This document shows positions 1-4,917 of a stretch of 14,059 nt of DNA, piece after piece (positions within the stretch are counted from its first letter, which is position 1; every line of letters starts with the position of its first letter). The stretch covers positions 1 through 14,059 of the forward strand of contig CBFHSE010000040.1 in NCBI GenBank assembly GCA_965658435.1, in the 5' to 3' direction. The position numbers were made by a program, and so were the translations under genes. A model generated the notes under the pieces. The model was not told the DNA's origin, ran no database searches, and saw only the letters and a program-made list of their open reading frames with translations. Source of the stretch: JADHLN01 sp965658435 (GTDB lineage: Bacteria; Pseudomonadota; Alphaproteobacteria; Rickettsiales; JABIRX01).

Positions 1-260
1 GGGTTCATGCTAGGTTAGGAGCGCAATCTCCAGTAAAAATTCTTGATGGCGAGCCAGGTTATATGCAAGAAATTCTTGGTAAGGTAGCGTCACTCAAACT
101 AAGTGATATACCAGAAGGAGAACATCGAGAGGCAGTTGAAGCACGGCTTAAAGAATTACAACAAAAAACAAGAAGTTCAGCTGAGGGTTCACATGTTGCA
201 CAAGTTACTGCAGGAAGAGAAGCAGGAAGAAACAATGACCCTTCACAAGGTCGCAGCTGA
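1..260 (+). CDS. C-terminal end of an ankyrin-family protein (5' end outside window)
   Basis: The frame is open from base 3 to a TGA at 258-260 and has no start in the window, so this is the 3' end of a longer gene. It starts with V-H-A-R-L-G-A-Q-S-P, then a Lys/Glu-rich helical stretch and the tail P-S-Q-G-R-S. The complete ankyrin protein at 2425-3297 has the same order of elements: H-D-R-L-G-T-Q-S-P, D-I-P-E-G-x-H-R-E-A-V, A-Q-V, G-R-E, P-S-Q-G-R-S. The two are clearly paralogues. At DNA level the last 22 bases of the gene and the 27 bases after it (239-287) are identical to 3276-3324. No ankyrin repeats are visible because only the C-terminal region is present. By analogy this is probably a secreted or host-interacting ANK protein; that role is inferred, not seen. 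Confidence 0.8.
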   Translation, partial: VHARLGAQSPVKILDGEPGYMQEILGKVASLKLSDIPEGEHREAVEARLKELQQKTRSSAEGSHVAQVTAGREAGRNNDPSQGRS

Positions 261-287
261 TAACATCCAACCATTAATAATAAAATA
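239..287 (+). repeat. 49-bp direct repeat, copy 1 (ANK gene end plus 3' flank)
   Basis: It is identical base for base to 3276-3324. The repeat covers the last seven codons and stop of the ankyrin paralogue and continues 27 bases past the stop, so protein selection alone does not explain it. It suggests recent duplication or gene conversion of the gene with its 3' flank. Confidence 0.9.
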
Positions 288-352
288 ATTGTTAATCACC
301 CTGCCCTCATCTAATAATTCATTGTTATATCTATTTTCTAATACCGATTTAA

Positions 353-742
353 CTAGCTCTGATTTTGCCTCCCTTTTATGATAGATCTTTCAAATTCAGC
401 AAAAGCACCCATAACTGATAATAGCAACTTTGACATTGGATTATCTTCTCCTGTAAAAACTAATCCCTCTTTTATAAACTCTAACCGAATATCCTGCTCT
501 GTCAGCTGTTTTACTAAACTACGTAAATCATCTAAGTTACGAGCTAATCAATCCTTAGAATGAACAATTACCGTGTCTCCTTCTCTAATATAATTTAGCA
601 TAGCTTTGAGTTGCGGTCTTTCTGAATTCTTTCCAGACAACTTATCTATAAATTTTTTATCTAGCTTTATACCTTCTAATTGCCTTTCAAAATTTTGATC
701 AGGTGAAGATACTCTTATGTAGCCAATTTTTTTGCCCGTCAT
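353..742 (-). pseudogene. Serine recombinase (resolvase/invertase family), nonsense mutation and C-terminal truncation
   Basis: From the ATG at 742 the frame reads a typical resolvase N-terminus: I-G-Y-I-R-V-S-S, where the first Ser of the R-V-S-S motif should be the catalytic nucleophile, then Q-N-F-E-R-Q-L. A TGA at 548-550 interrupts the very conserved D-R-L-A-R motif exactly where Arg is expected (CGA to TGA would explain it). The same frame then continues with good family sequence, L-A-R-N-L-D-D-L, E-F-I-K-E-G-L, F-T-G-E-D-N-P-M and G-A-F-A-E-F-E-R, and ends after R-Q-N-Q-S at 353. The whole frame is about 130 codons against the usual 180-200, so the C-terminal helix-turn-helix is missing. 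The ATG overlaps the toxin stop by 4 bases (ATGA), placing it third in the antitoxin-toxin operon. The protein made would be 64 residues and inactive unless the stop is read through. Confidence 0.85.
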
Positions 743-999
743 TTATAAACTTTACTTCTGTGCTCTATTTCTAATATTAATACAACTAACTCCTTGTTTT
801 TGATATAACAAATAACTCGGTAATCCCCTACCCGATATCTCCATAACTTTCGTTTATTTCCTGTAAGAGCCTTGCCAAAAGAAATCGGCGAATTGCTTTT
901 TTCTACTTTCTGCAAATATTTTATTACTCTTATTTGAGAATCTTTATTTAGTTTTTTTAATTGCTTCTTAGATTCTGCTGTGAATTTTAATTTCCACAT
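739..999 (-). CDS. RelE/ParE-superfamily toxin of a type II toxin-antitoxin pair
   Basis: This 86-residue basic protein has the length and pattern of RelE-family mRNA interferases: an N-terminal strand (K-L-K-F-T), a Lys-rich helical hairpin, K-A-L-T-G-N-K, then L-W-R-Y-R-V-G-D-Y-R-V-I-C-Y-I and a C-terminal E-H-R-S-K-V-Y. The G-D-Y-R and H-R-x-x-V-Y segments are where RelE-type toxins keep catalytic Arg and Tyr/His residues. RelE proteins cleave mRNA in the ribosomal A site; some ParE relatives poison gyrase. The W-R-Y-R / H-R-S-K-V-Y pattern favours the RelE group. It begins 3 bases after the antitoxin stop, which is typical of coupled translation, and overlaps the recombinase start by 4 bases. 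The reading frame is intact, so the toxin is probably functional. Confidence 0.85.
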   Translation of the reverse strand: MWKLKFTAESKKQLKKLNKDSQIRVIKYLQKVEKSNSPISFGKALTGNKRKLWRYRVGDYRVICYIKNKELVVLILEIEHRSKVYK

Positions 1000-1002
1000 T
1001 CT

Positions 1003-1230
1003 TTAAATATCTAATTCTTTTGCAATTTCATCCAAATCATAGGTCTTTTTATCTTCAGATTCCTCAAACTTCTCTAAAGCCTGAATACCTTTTTCATAAT
1101 CTGCTAAATTTTCTAAATATATTGATAAAGCTTTTTTAATGATAAAAGATTTGCTTCTCTCATATTTATGAGCAAACTCATCAAGTGATGAACTTAGCTC
1201 GTCTGGAATTTTTATAGAAATGGAATGCAT
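1003..1230 (-). CDS. Ribbon-helix-helix antitoxin (RelB/CopG type)
   Basis: This 75-residue protein starts with the short strand H-S-I-S-I-K-I-P-D-E-L, followed by two helices (S-S-L-D-E-F-A-H-K-Y, then S-K-S-F-I-I-K-K-A-L-S-I-Y-L), the classic ribbon-helix-helix DNA-binding fold. The rest is an acidic, Glu/Asp-rich tail ending D-L-D-E-I-A-K-E-L-D-I, as expected of the part that wraps and neutralises the toxin. It is the first gene of the operon, as in most RelBE-type loci, and lies 3 bases before the toxin. Such antitoxins repress their own promoter; a perfect palindrome overlaps the promoter upstream (1269-1283). No strong Shine-Dalgarno sequence is seen before the ATG at 1230. Confidence 0.85.
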   Translation of the reverse strand: MHSISIKIPDELSSSLDEFAHKYERSKSFIIKKALSIYLENLADYEKGIQALEKFEESEDKKTYDLDEIAKELDI

Positions 1231-1268
1231 AGTTAAGTATAAGTATTTATTAGTATTACCTAGCGTCT

Positions 1269-1297
1269 ATTATAACTTATAATAACTACTAAGTAAA
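1269..1297 (-). promoter_or_regulatory. Promoter and palindromic operator of the toxin-antitoxin operon
   Basis: On the minus strand there is a TTTACT -35 box (1292-1297), a 17-base spacer and a consensus TATAAT -10 box (1269-1274). A perfect palindrome, seven bases on each side of one centre base (ATTATAA-N-TTATAAT, 1269-1283), covers the -10 and part of the spacer. Bound antitoxin there would block polymerase. The boxes and symmetry are seen; operator use is inferred. Confidence 0.65.
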
Positions 1298-1696
1298 GCA
1301 AAACCATACATTTAAAACAAGAATGTCAGAATAGGGTCTAAGATATCAAAGCAAATGTGTCAGATAACAAAAAAACCAACTCTAATCCGACACATCATAG
1401 ATATTTAAATATTGTCCAGTTAGAGTACACCCTAAAACTACATCACCACACCACTCTTTAAGTAAATAAAAAGCCATATGTACAAAACATCTCTTAATCT
1501 TAGTTAAGCAGATAACAAAAGAGATAACAAATGGTGAACAAATAGGAAATAAATCGCTTATTCTGAGGGGGCTAGAGCTGAAACAGTCTCCTTTATCCCT
1601 TTGCTTGCAAAGGTTTAGGTCAGTTCAATTTTTTTTGTACATGACTTTGTACATTAAAAATTATCTACCATAAATATTAGTAACCCAAAATAGTTA
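1298..1696. other. Intergenic stretch, probable remnants
   Basis: About 400 bases between the toxin-antitoxin promoter and the membrane-protein remnant contain no supported gene. They hold the inverted repeat at 1356-1394, three copies of GATAACAAA (around 1363, 1511 and 1523), two TGTACA palindromes 12 bases apart (1636-1641 and 1648-1653), and a 31-residue minus-strand frame (1477 to 1382) that is too short to call. It looks like decayed accessory DNA. Confidence 0.5.
1356..1394. repeat. 10-bp inverted repeat with one mismatch, 19-base spacer
   Basis: TGTGTCAGAT (1356-1365) is the reverse complement of ATCCGACACA (1385-1394) except for one base. A further TGTCAGA copy lies at 1324-1330. 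These could be the abutting ends of a lost insertion element or an RNA hairpin. I do not recognise the ends as belonging to a named IS family. Confidence 0.45.
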
Positions 1697-2190
1697 ATGG
1701 AATATACGATAGCAATAATAAATGCACTTAAATGGCCAGTTTTTATATTGGTCGTTTTATGGGTGTTACGCAAATATTTAGCTAATTTAATAAATCGAAT
1801 AGAAAATCTCTCTATGGATTGAAAAAAAAGAAACTCTTTTTACGAAGTTCAAAAGAAAAGTTAGAAAAAGATGGAAAGATTATACCTCCTGACTCGCTAG
1901 AAAAAGAAAACAAAAAGCTTCTAAAAGTAAATCATGATGCTTCTATTAAAGACGGGGATGAAAATTTATTTACCTTAATTGAAAATAGAGAATATAGCCA
2001 AGCCCTAGAATTATATAAAAAAGAACTACTTGTTTATTCCGCAAACATATCAATCTATGTCTGATGAAGATGGCAATATTTGTAATATTCAAATTCCTGC
2101 CAGAGGGAAGAAAACTATGACTTACAAAGACTCGTATTACTTCTCTTTGAAAAAAAATATAAAAGAAGTGGTCTTTATGTTCACCTTCAT
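1697..2190 (+). pseudogene. Frameshifted gene for a small membrane-anchored protein of unknown function
   Basis: An ATG at 1697 opens 41 codons with one hydrophobic membrane helix (about residues 11-24, W-P-V-F-I-L-V-V-L-W-V-L) and a basic flank, then stops at TGA 1820-1822 just before a run of eight A. Losing one G there (TGG to TG) would move the reading into the frame that continues from 1822 for about 80 codons of charged sequence (S-S-K-E-K-L-E-K-D-G-K; Y-S-Q-A-L-E-L-Y-K-K-E-L-L). That frame stops at 2062-2064. A neighbouring frame then carries D-E-D-G-N-I-C-N-I-Q-I-P-A, and from about 2104 the earlier frame resumes with E-E-N-Y-D-L-Q-R-L-V-L-L-L-F-E-K-K. This pattern fits a single broken gene. 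An N-terminal anchor plus cytoplasmic charged region is visible; the family is not recognised. Confidence 0.5.
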
Positions 2191-2196
2191 GTACTG

Positions 2197-2357
2197 GGGA
2201 GAAAAAAGCCTATAACAAAACTTGTATGCAAAATAGAGATAGTAAAATTTCTGATCTATGTGAAGAGCAGGTGAGAATAACAAAACAAACTTTATATAGA
2301 TATGTTTCTCCTACTGGAGAATTAAGAGATTATGGTAAGAAACTATTAAATAAATAA
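2197..2357 (+). pseudogene. C-terminal DNA-binding fragment of a serine recombinase
   Basis: From 2226 the frame reads M-Q-N-R-D-S-K-I-S-D-L-C-E-E, then I-T-K-Q-T-L-Y-R-Y-V-S-P-T-G-E-L-R, and ends at TAA 2355-2357. This is the helix-turn-helix end of resolvase/invertase proteins, including the typical T-L-Y-R-Y-V-S-P-x-G-E-L-R signature. Just upstream in another frame, G-R-K-K-P-I-T (2197-2217) resembles the G-R-K linker that precedes this domain, suggesting one more frameshift. No catalytic domain precedes it. It is the part missing from the minus-strand recombinase remnant at 353-742, but in opposite orientation and 1.5 kb away. Confidence 0.75.
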
Positions 2358-2382
2358 ACCCCTTTTCTTAAGAGTATTTTTC

Positions 2383-2391
2383 TGATATACT
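2383..2391 (+). promoter_or_regulatory. Probable extended -10 promoter of the ankyrin gene
   Basis: TG-A-TATACT (2383-2391) is an extended -10 element, lying 34 bases before the ATG at 2425. The -35 region is poor (TTTTCT around 2363-2368). A Shine-Dalgarno-like AGAGG at 2414-2418 lies six bases before the start codon and supports that start. Confidence 0.4.
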
Positions 2392-2424
2392 AATATTAAT
2401 ATGTGATGAATATAGAGGTATAGA

Positions 2425-3297
2425 ATGACTCAAGAAGAACAAGAAGAATTAAATGAAGAATTATTAGACGCAGCTTCAGATGGTAATAGTGAAGAAGTAA
2501 GATTATTAATAGCACAAGGAGCTAATGTTAATACTGTAACTAATATTGGAATAACACCCTTGCACTTGGCAGCTGAAAATGGTCATACTGAAGCTGTAGG
2601 TGTATTAATAGATAAAGGAGCTGGTGTTAATGCTGTAGATAAATATGGAAAAACACCCTTGCACTCGGCAGCTAGAAAAGGTCATACTGAAACTGTTAAA
2701 GAGTTAATAGCAAAAGGAGCTAATGTTAATGCTGTAAATAAAAATGGATATACACCCTTACACTATGCAGCTAGAAAAGGTCATACTGGAATTGTACAAG
2801 AATTAATAGCACAAGGAGCTAATGTTAATTGTAAAGGGACATATGAACAATCACCCTTACACTTGGCAGCTAGAAAAGGTCATACTGGAATTGTACAAGA
2901 ATTAATAGCAGAAGGAGCTGATGTTAATGCTGTAGATGAAGATGGAAAAACACCTCTTTATGATGCCCAAAATCAAGGTGATAAATTCTATAACATAGTT
3001 ATTGATGCTATAGCTAAAAAAATAAATAATGACACTCAAAGAGCAGAGGCATTTATGATGGCAACTCATGATAGGTTAGGAACACAATCCCCAGTCAATT
3101 CTCTTATACCAGATTTAATAAGAAAAATCACTGAAAAAGCAGCACCAAAAAGAATGACACTTGGTGATATACCAGAAGGAAAACATCGAGAGGCAGTTAA
3201 AGCACGGCTTAATGAATTACAAGGAGAACATGTTGGTTCACATACTGCACAAGTTGCTACAGGAAGAGAAGGTAGCCCTTCACAAGGTCGCAGCTGA
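2425..3297 (+). CDS. Ankyrin-repeat protein with a C-terminal F-box/PRANC-like module
   Basis: This 290-residue protein has an acidic N-terminus, a capping repeat (about 10-40), four full 33-residue ankyrin repeats with T/S-P-L-H at residues 44, 77, 110 and 143, and a partial one at 176 (T-P-L-Y). Each repeat follows G-H-T-E/G-x-V-x-x-L-I-A-x-G-A-N-V-N. ANK repeats mediate protein-protein binding, and in intracellular bacteria such proteins are often delivered to the host. After the repeats comes A-T-H-D-R-L-G-T-Q-S-P (213-223) and a short L-I-P-D-L-I-R-K-I segment resembling the start of F-box/PRANC domains. A Lys/Glu-rich helix and the tail G-S-P-S-Q-G-R-S follow. There is no signal peptide or membrane helix, so export, if any, would be by a dedicated system such as type IV secretion (inference). 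It is a paralogue of the truncated gene at 1-260 and shares the H-x-R-L-G module with the protein at 5841-6461. Confidence 0.9.
   Translation: MTQEEQEELNEELLDAASDGNSEEVRLLIAQGANVNTVTNIGITPLHLAAENGHTEAVGVLIDKGAGVNAVDKYGKTPLHSAARKGHTETVKELIAKGANVNAVNKNGYTPLHYAARKGHTGIVQELIAQGANVNCKGTYEQSPLHLAARKGHTGIVQELIAEGADVNAVDEDGKTPLYDAQNQGDKFYNIVIDAIAKKINNDTQRAEAFMMATHDRLGTQSPVNSLIPDLIRKITEKAAPKRMTLGDIPEGKHREAVKARLNELQGEHVGSHTAQVATGREGSPSQGRS
2551..2949 (+). repeat. 99-bp tandem repeats coding for ankyrin units
   Basis: Four units start at 2554, 2653, 2752 and 2851, spaced exactly 99 bases. Units three and four share a 45-base identical run (2767-2811 and 2866-2910), much closer than amino-acid constraint requires. 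This suggests recent unit duplication or conversion. Confidence 0.85.
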
Positions 3298-3324
3298 TAA
3301 CATCCAACCATTAATAATAAAATA
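3276..3324 (+). repeat. 49-bp direct repeat, copy 2 (ANK gene end plus 3' flank)
   Basis: It is identical to 239-287 and again spans the last codons, the stop and 27 bases beyond. The two copies lie in the same orientation 3,037 bases apart and flank the toxin-antitoxin and recombinase remnants. Homologous recombination between them could delete or circularise the interval. Confidence 0.9.
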
Positions 3325-3421
3325 GTTATTATAACCTCCCCACCTTTAAAATTATATACTACTATGCTACCGATTTCTTTTAATTCACTTATATTAAAGT
3401 TATTCAATACATAAACAGGAA

Positions 3422-3595
3422 TTAAATGTAAGTAAATAAATTTTTCTGAACTTTCGGAACTTTCATAAACCTTCGGATTTTCAGAAAGTTCAGAATATTC
3501 ATAACTTTAGAACTATAGAGATTCATATAATCAAACTTTGCATCTATAAAACTTGCTTCTTCAAAAGAAAAACTAGCATCAGACGCATCAGCCCC
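3422..3595 (-). pseudogene. Antisense remnant of a pentapeptide-repeat protein
   Basis: Reading the minus strand from 3595 down to a TAA at 3424-3422 gives 57 codons with no suitable start. The first half reads as successive five-residue units, A-S-F-S-F, E-E-A-S-F, I-D-A-K-F, D-Y-M-N-L, with A or M two residues before a central F or L. That is the hallmark of pentapeptide-repeat proteins, which fold as a right-handed quadrilateral beta-helix. The second half is Lys-rich and coincides with a perfect 12-bp inverted repeat. A TGA lies directly upstream at 3598-3596. Only about four to five units are left, so this is a fragment or a chance match; I favour a fragment. Confidence 0.4.
3444..3495. 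repeat. Perfect 12-bp inverted repeat (hairpin), 28-base loop
   Basis: TTCTGAACTTTC (3444-3455) is the exact reverse complement of GAAAGTTCAGAA (3484-3495). A second GAACTTTC copy (3457-3464) offers an alternative shorter stem. There is no T-run after it on either strand, so it is not a standard terminator. It could be a palindromic repeat element or a structured RNA. Confidence 0.7.
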
Positions 3596-3707
3596 TCACC
3601 CCTTACTTTATTCAAGGATATTTATTCTTAAAAGGCATATAACTGGTAACTATCACACCACACCACATACTATTATACTTATATAAATAACTAGCTTTAT
3701 GCATATC
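3596..3707. other. Intergenic stretch upstream of serC promoter
   Basis: Together with the pentapeptide remnant this makes up the 460-base gap between the ankyrin gene and serC. I see no further gene, terminator or repeat in this part. Confidence 0.5.
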
Positions 3708-3735
3708 TTGAATTTAGCTTTTTCAACTGTATAAT
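3708..3735 (+). promoter_or_regulatory. Promoter of the serC-lipA operon
   Basis: TTGAAT (3708-3713), a 16-base spacer and a consensus TATAAT (3730-3735) form a good vegetative promoter. Transcription would begin near 3742, leaving a leader of about 16 bases without a clear Shine-Dalgarno sequence before the ATG at 3758. Confidence 0.65.
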
Positions 3736-3757
3736 AGCTTAAATTTTAGATATTTAC

Positions 3758-4912
3758 ATGCAACCAAAGCAAAAACCAAATAATCCATGTTTTTCATCTG
3801 GCCCTTGCGCAAAAAGGCCAGGTTGGGATATTAACAATCTTAGCAATTTCAATCCAGGTAGATCGCATAGAGCATCATGCCAGAAAGAAAAGCTAAATAA
3901 AATCATCACCCTTACAAAAGAGTTACTTAACATTCCTGATGATTTTTATGTTGGAATAGTTCCAGCATCAGATACAGGAGCAGTTGAGCTTGCAATGTGG
4001 AACTTACTTGGTGCGAAAGGTGTAGATGTTTTTTCTTGGGAAAGTTTTTCAAGCGATTGGGCTATTGATGCTCAAAAAGAATTAAAATTAGATGATCTTA
4101 AATTATATCATGCTGATTATGGCATATTACCTGATTTAACAGTAGCCAGCAAAGATCGTGATCTAGTTTTCGCTTTTAATGGTACTACAAGTGGTGTTAA
4201 AGTAGCAAATTGTGATTTTATTGCAGACGACAGAACAGCTATCACAATTTGCGATGCTACTTCAGCAATATTTGCCTATAAAATGCCTTGGCATAAATTA
4301 GATGCTACAACTTTTTCATGGCAAAAAGTTTTAGGAAGTGAAGCGGCACATGGCATGTTAATATTATCTCCTAAAGCAGTAGAAAGATTAGAAACATTTG
4401 AACCAAACAGACCAATACCAAAAATATTTAGAATTAAGAAAAAAGGTAAAATTGATGCGGCAATTTTTAGTGGCGCAACCATAAACACACCTTCAATGCT
4501 TGCTGTTGAGGATGCTCTAGATTCCTTAAATTGGGTTAAAGAAATAGGCGGAGAGAAAGCCATGATTTCCAGATCAGAAAATAATTTAAATATCATTAAA
4601 AAATGGGTTTCAGAAAGCTCTTGGATTGATTTTTTAGCCGAAAAAACTGAAACTATTTCTTCAACTTCAATTTGCTTAAAAATTAGCGATAATAAATATC
4701 AAGAACTGGATAGTGAGCAACAAAATTCTTTTGTAAAAGAAATAGTAAAACTACTTGCTAAAGAAAATATAGCTTATGATATTGCTGCATATCGTGCAGC
4801 TCCAGCAGGTATAAGAATATGGGGAGGTGGAACTGTAGAAGCAAGCGATTTAGAGATTTTAACTCAATGGTTAGATTATGCTTTTACAGAAATTTCCAAA
4901 AATTATTTTTAA
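3758..4912 (+). CDS. serC: Phosphoserine aminotransferase (alphaproteobacterial type)
   Basis: The 384-residue protein is a class V pyridoxal-phosphate aminotransferase. The N-terminal F-S-S-G-P-C-A-K-R-P-G-W, P-G-R-S-H-R and V-P-A-S-D-T-G-A-V-E segments are typical of the alphaproteobacterial SerC subgroup. D-A-T-S-A (166-170) holds the Asp that contacts the cofactor pyridine nitrogen, and S-W-Q-K-V-L-G (187-193) holds Lys190, the expected Schiff-base lysine. SerC converts 3-phosphohydroxypyruvate and glutamate to phosphoserine; the same enzyme can serve the DXP-dependent vitamin B6 route. No other serine or B6 gene is in the window, so which pathway it serves cannot be told. lipA starts 5 bases after its stop, indicating one transcript from the promoter at 3708-3735. 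Confidence 0.95.
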   Translation: MQPKQKPNNPCFSSGPCAKRPGWDINNLSNFNPGRSHRASCQKEKLNKIITLTKELLNIPDDFYVGIVPASDTGAVELAMWNLLGAKGVDVFSWESFSSDWAIDAQKELKLDDLKLYHADYGILPDLTVASKDRDLVFAFNGTTSGVKVANCDFIADDRTAITICDATSAIFAYKMPWHKLDATTFSWQKVLGSEAAHGMLILSPKAVERLETFEPNRPIPKIFRIKKKGKIDAAIFSGATINTPSMLAVEDALDSLNWVKEIGGEKAMISRSENNLNIIKKWVSESSWIDFLAEKTETISSTSICLKISDNKYQELDSEQQNSFVKEIVKLLAKENIAYDIAAYRAAPAGIRIWGGGTVEASDLEILTQWLDYAFTEISKNYF

Positions 4913-4917
4913 TAAAT

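Noticed and set aside
59..274. 71-codon minus-strand frame opposite the ankyrin tail, with a similar one at 3066-3407
   Set aside because: Both are antisense shadows of the same ankyrin sequence. Their similarity follows from the coding-strand paralogy.
103..288. 61-codon plus-strand frame overlapping the first ankyrin tail
   Set aside because: It is out of frame with the tail that matches the intact paralogue; it is a shadow frame.
548..550. TGA read as Trp (altered genetic code)
   Set aside because: The position expects Arg, and TGG codons are used for Trp throughout the intact genes. A nonsense mutation is the simpler explanation.
378..563. 61-codon plus-strand frame
   Set aside because: It lies antisense to the recombinase remnant, whose family motifs are unmistakable.
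1567..1630. tRNA-Ala-like string (GGGGGC start, CTTGCAA loop-like segment, AGGTC and TTCAATT)
   Set aside because: The arms do not pair into a cloverleaf and the acceptor 3' half is missing. It might be a degraded attachment-site copy, but this cannot be supported.
1636..1653. Two TGTACA palindromes 12 bases apart as a possible operator
   Set aside because: They are short self-palindromic hexamers in AT-rich decayed DNA with no adjacent intact gene.
4276..4596. 106-codon minus-strand frame inside serC
   Set aside because: It is antisense to a complete, motif-bearing aminotransferase gene.
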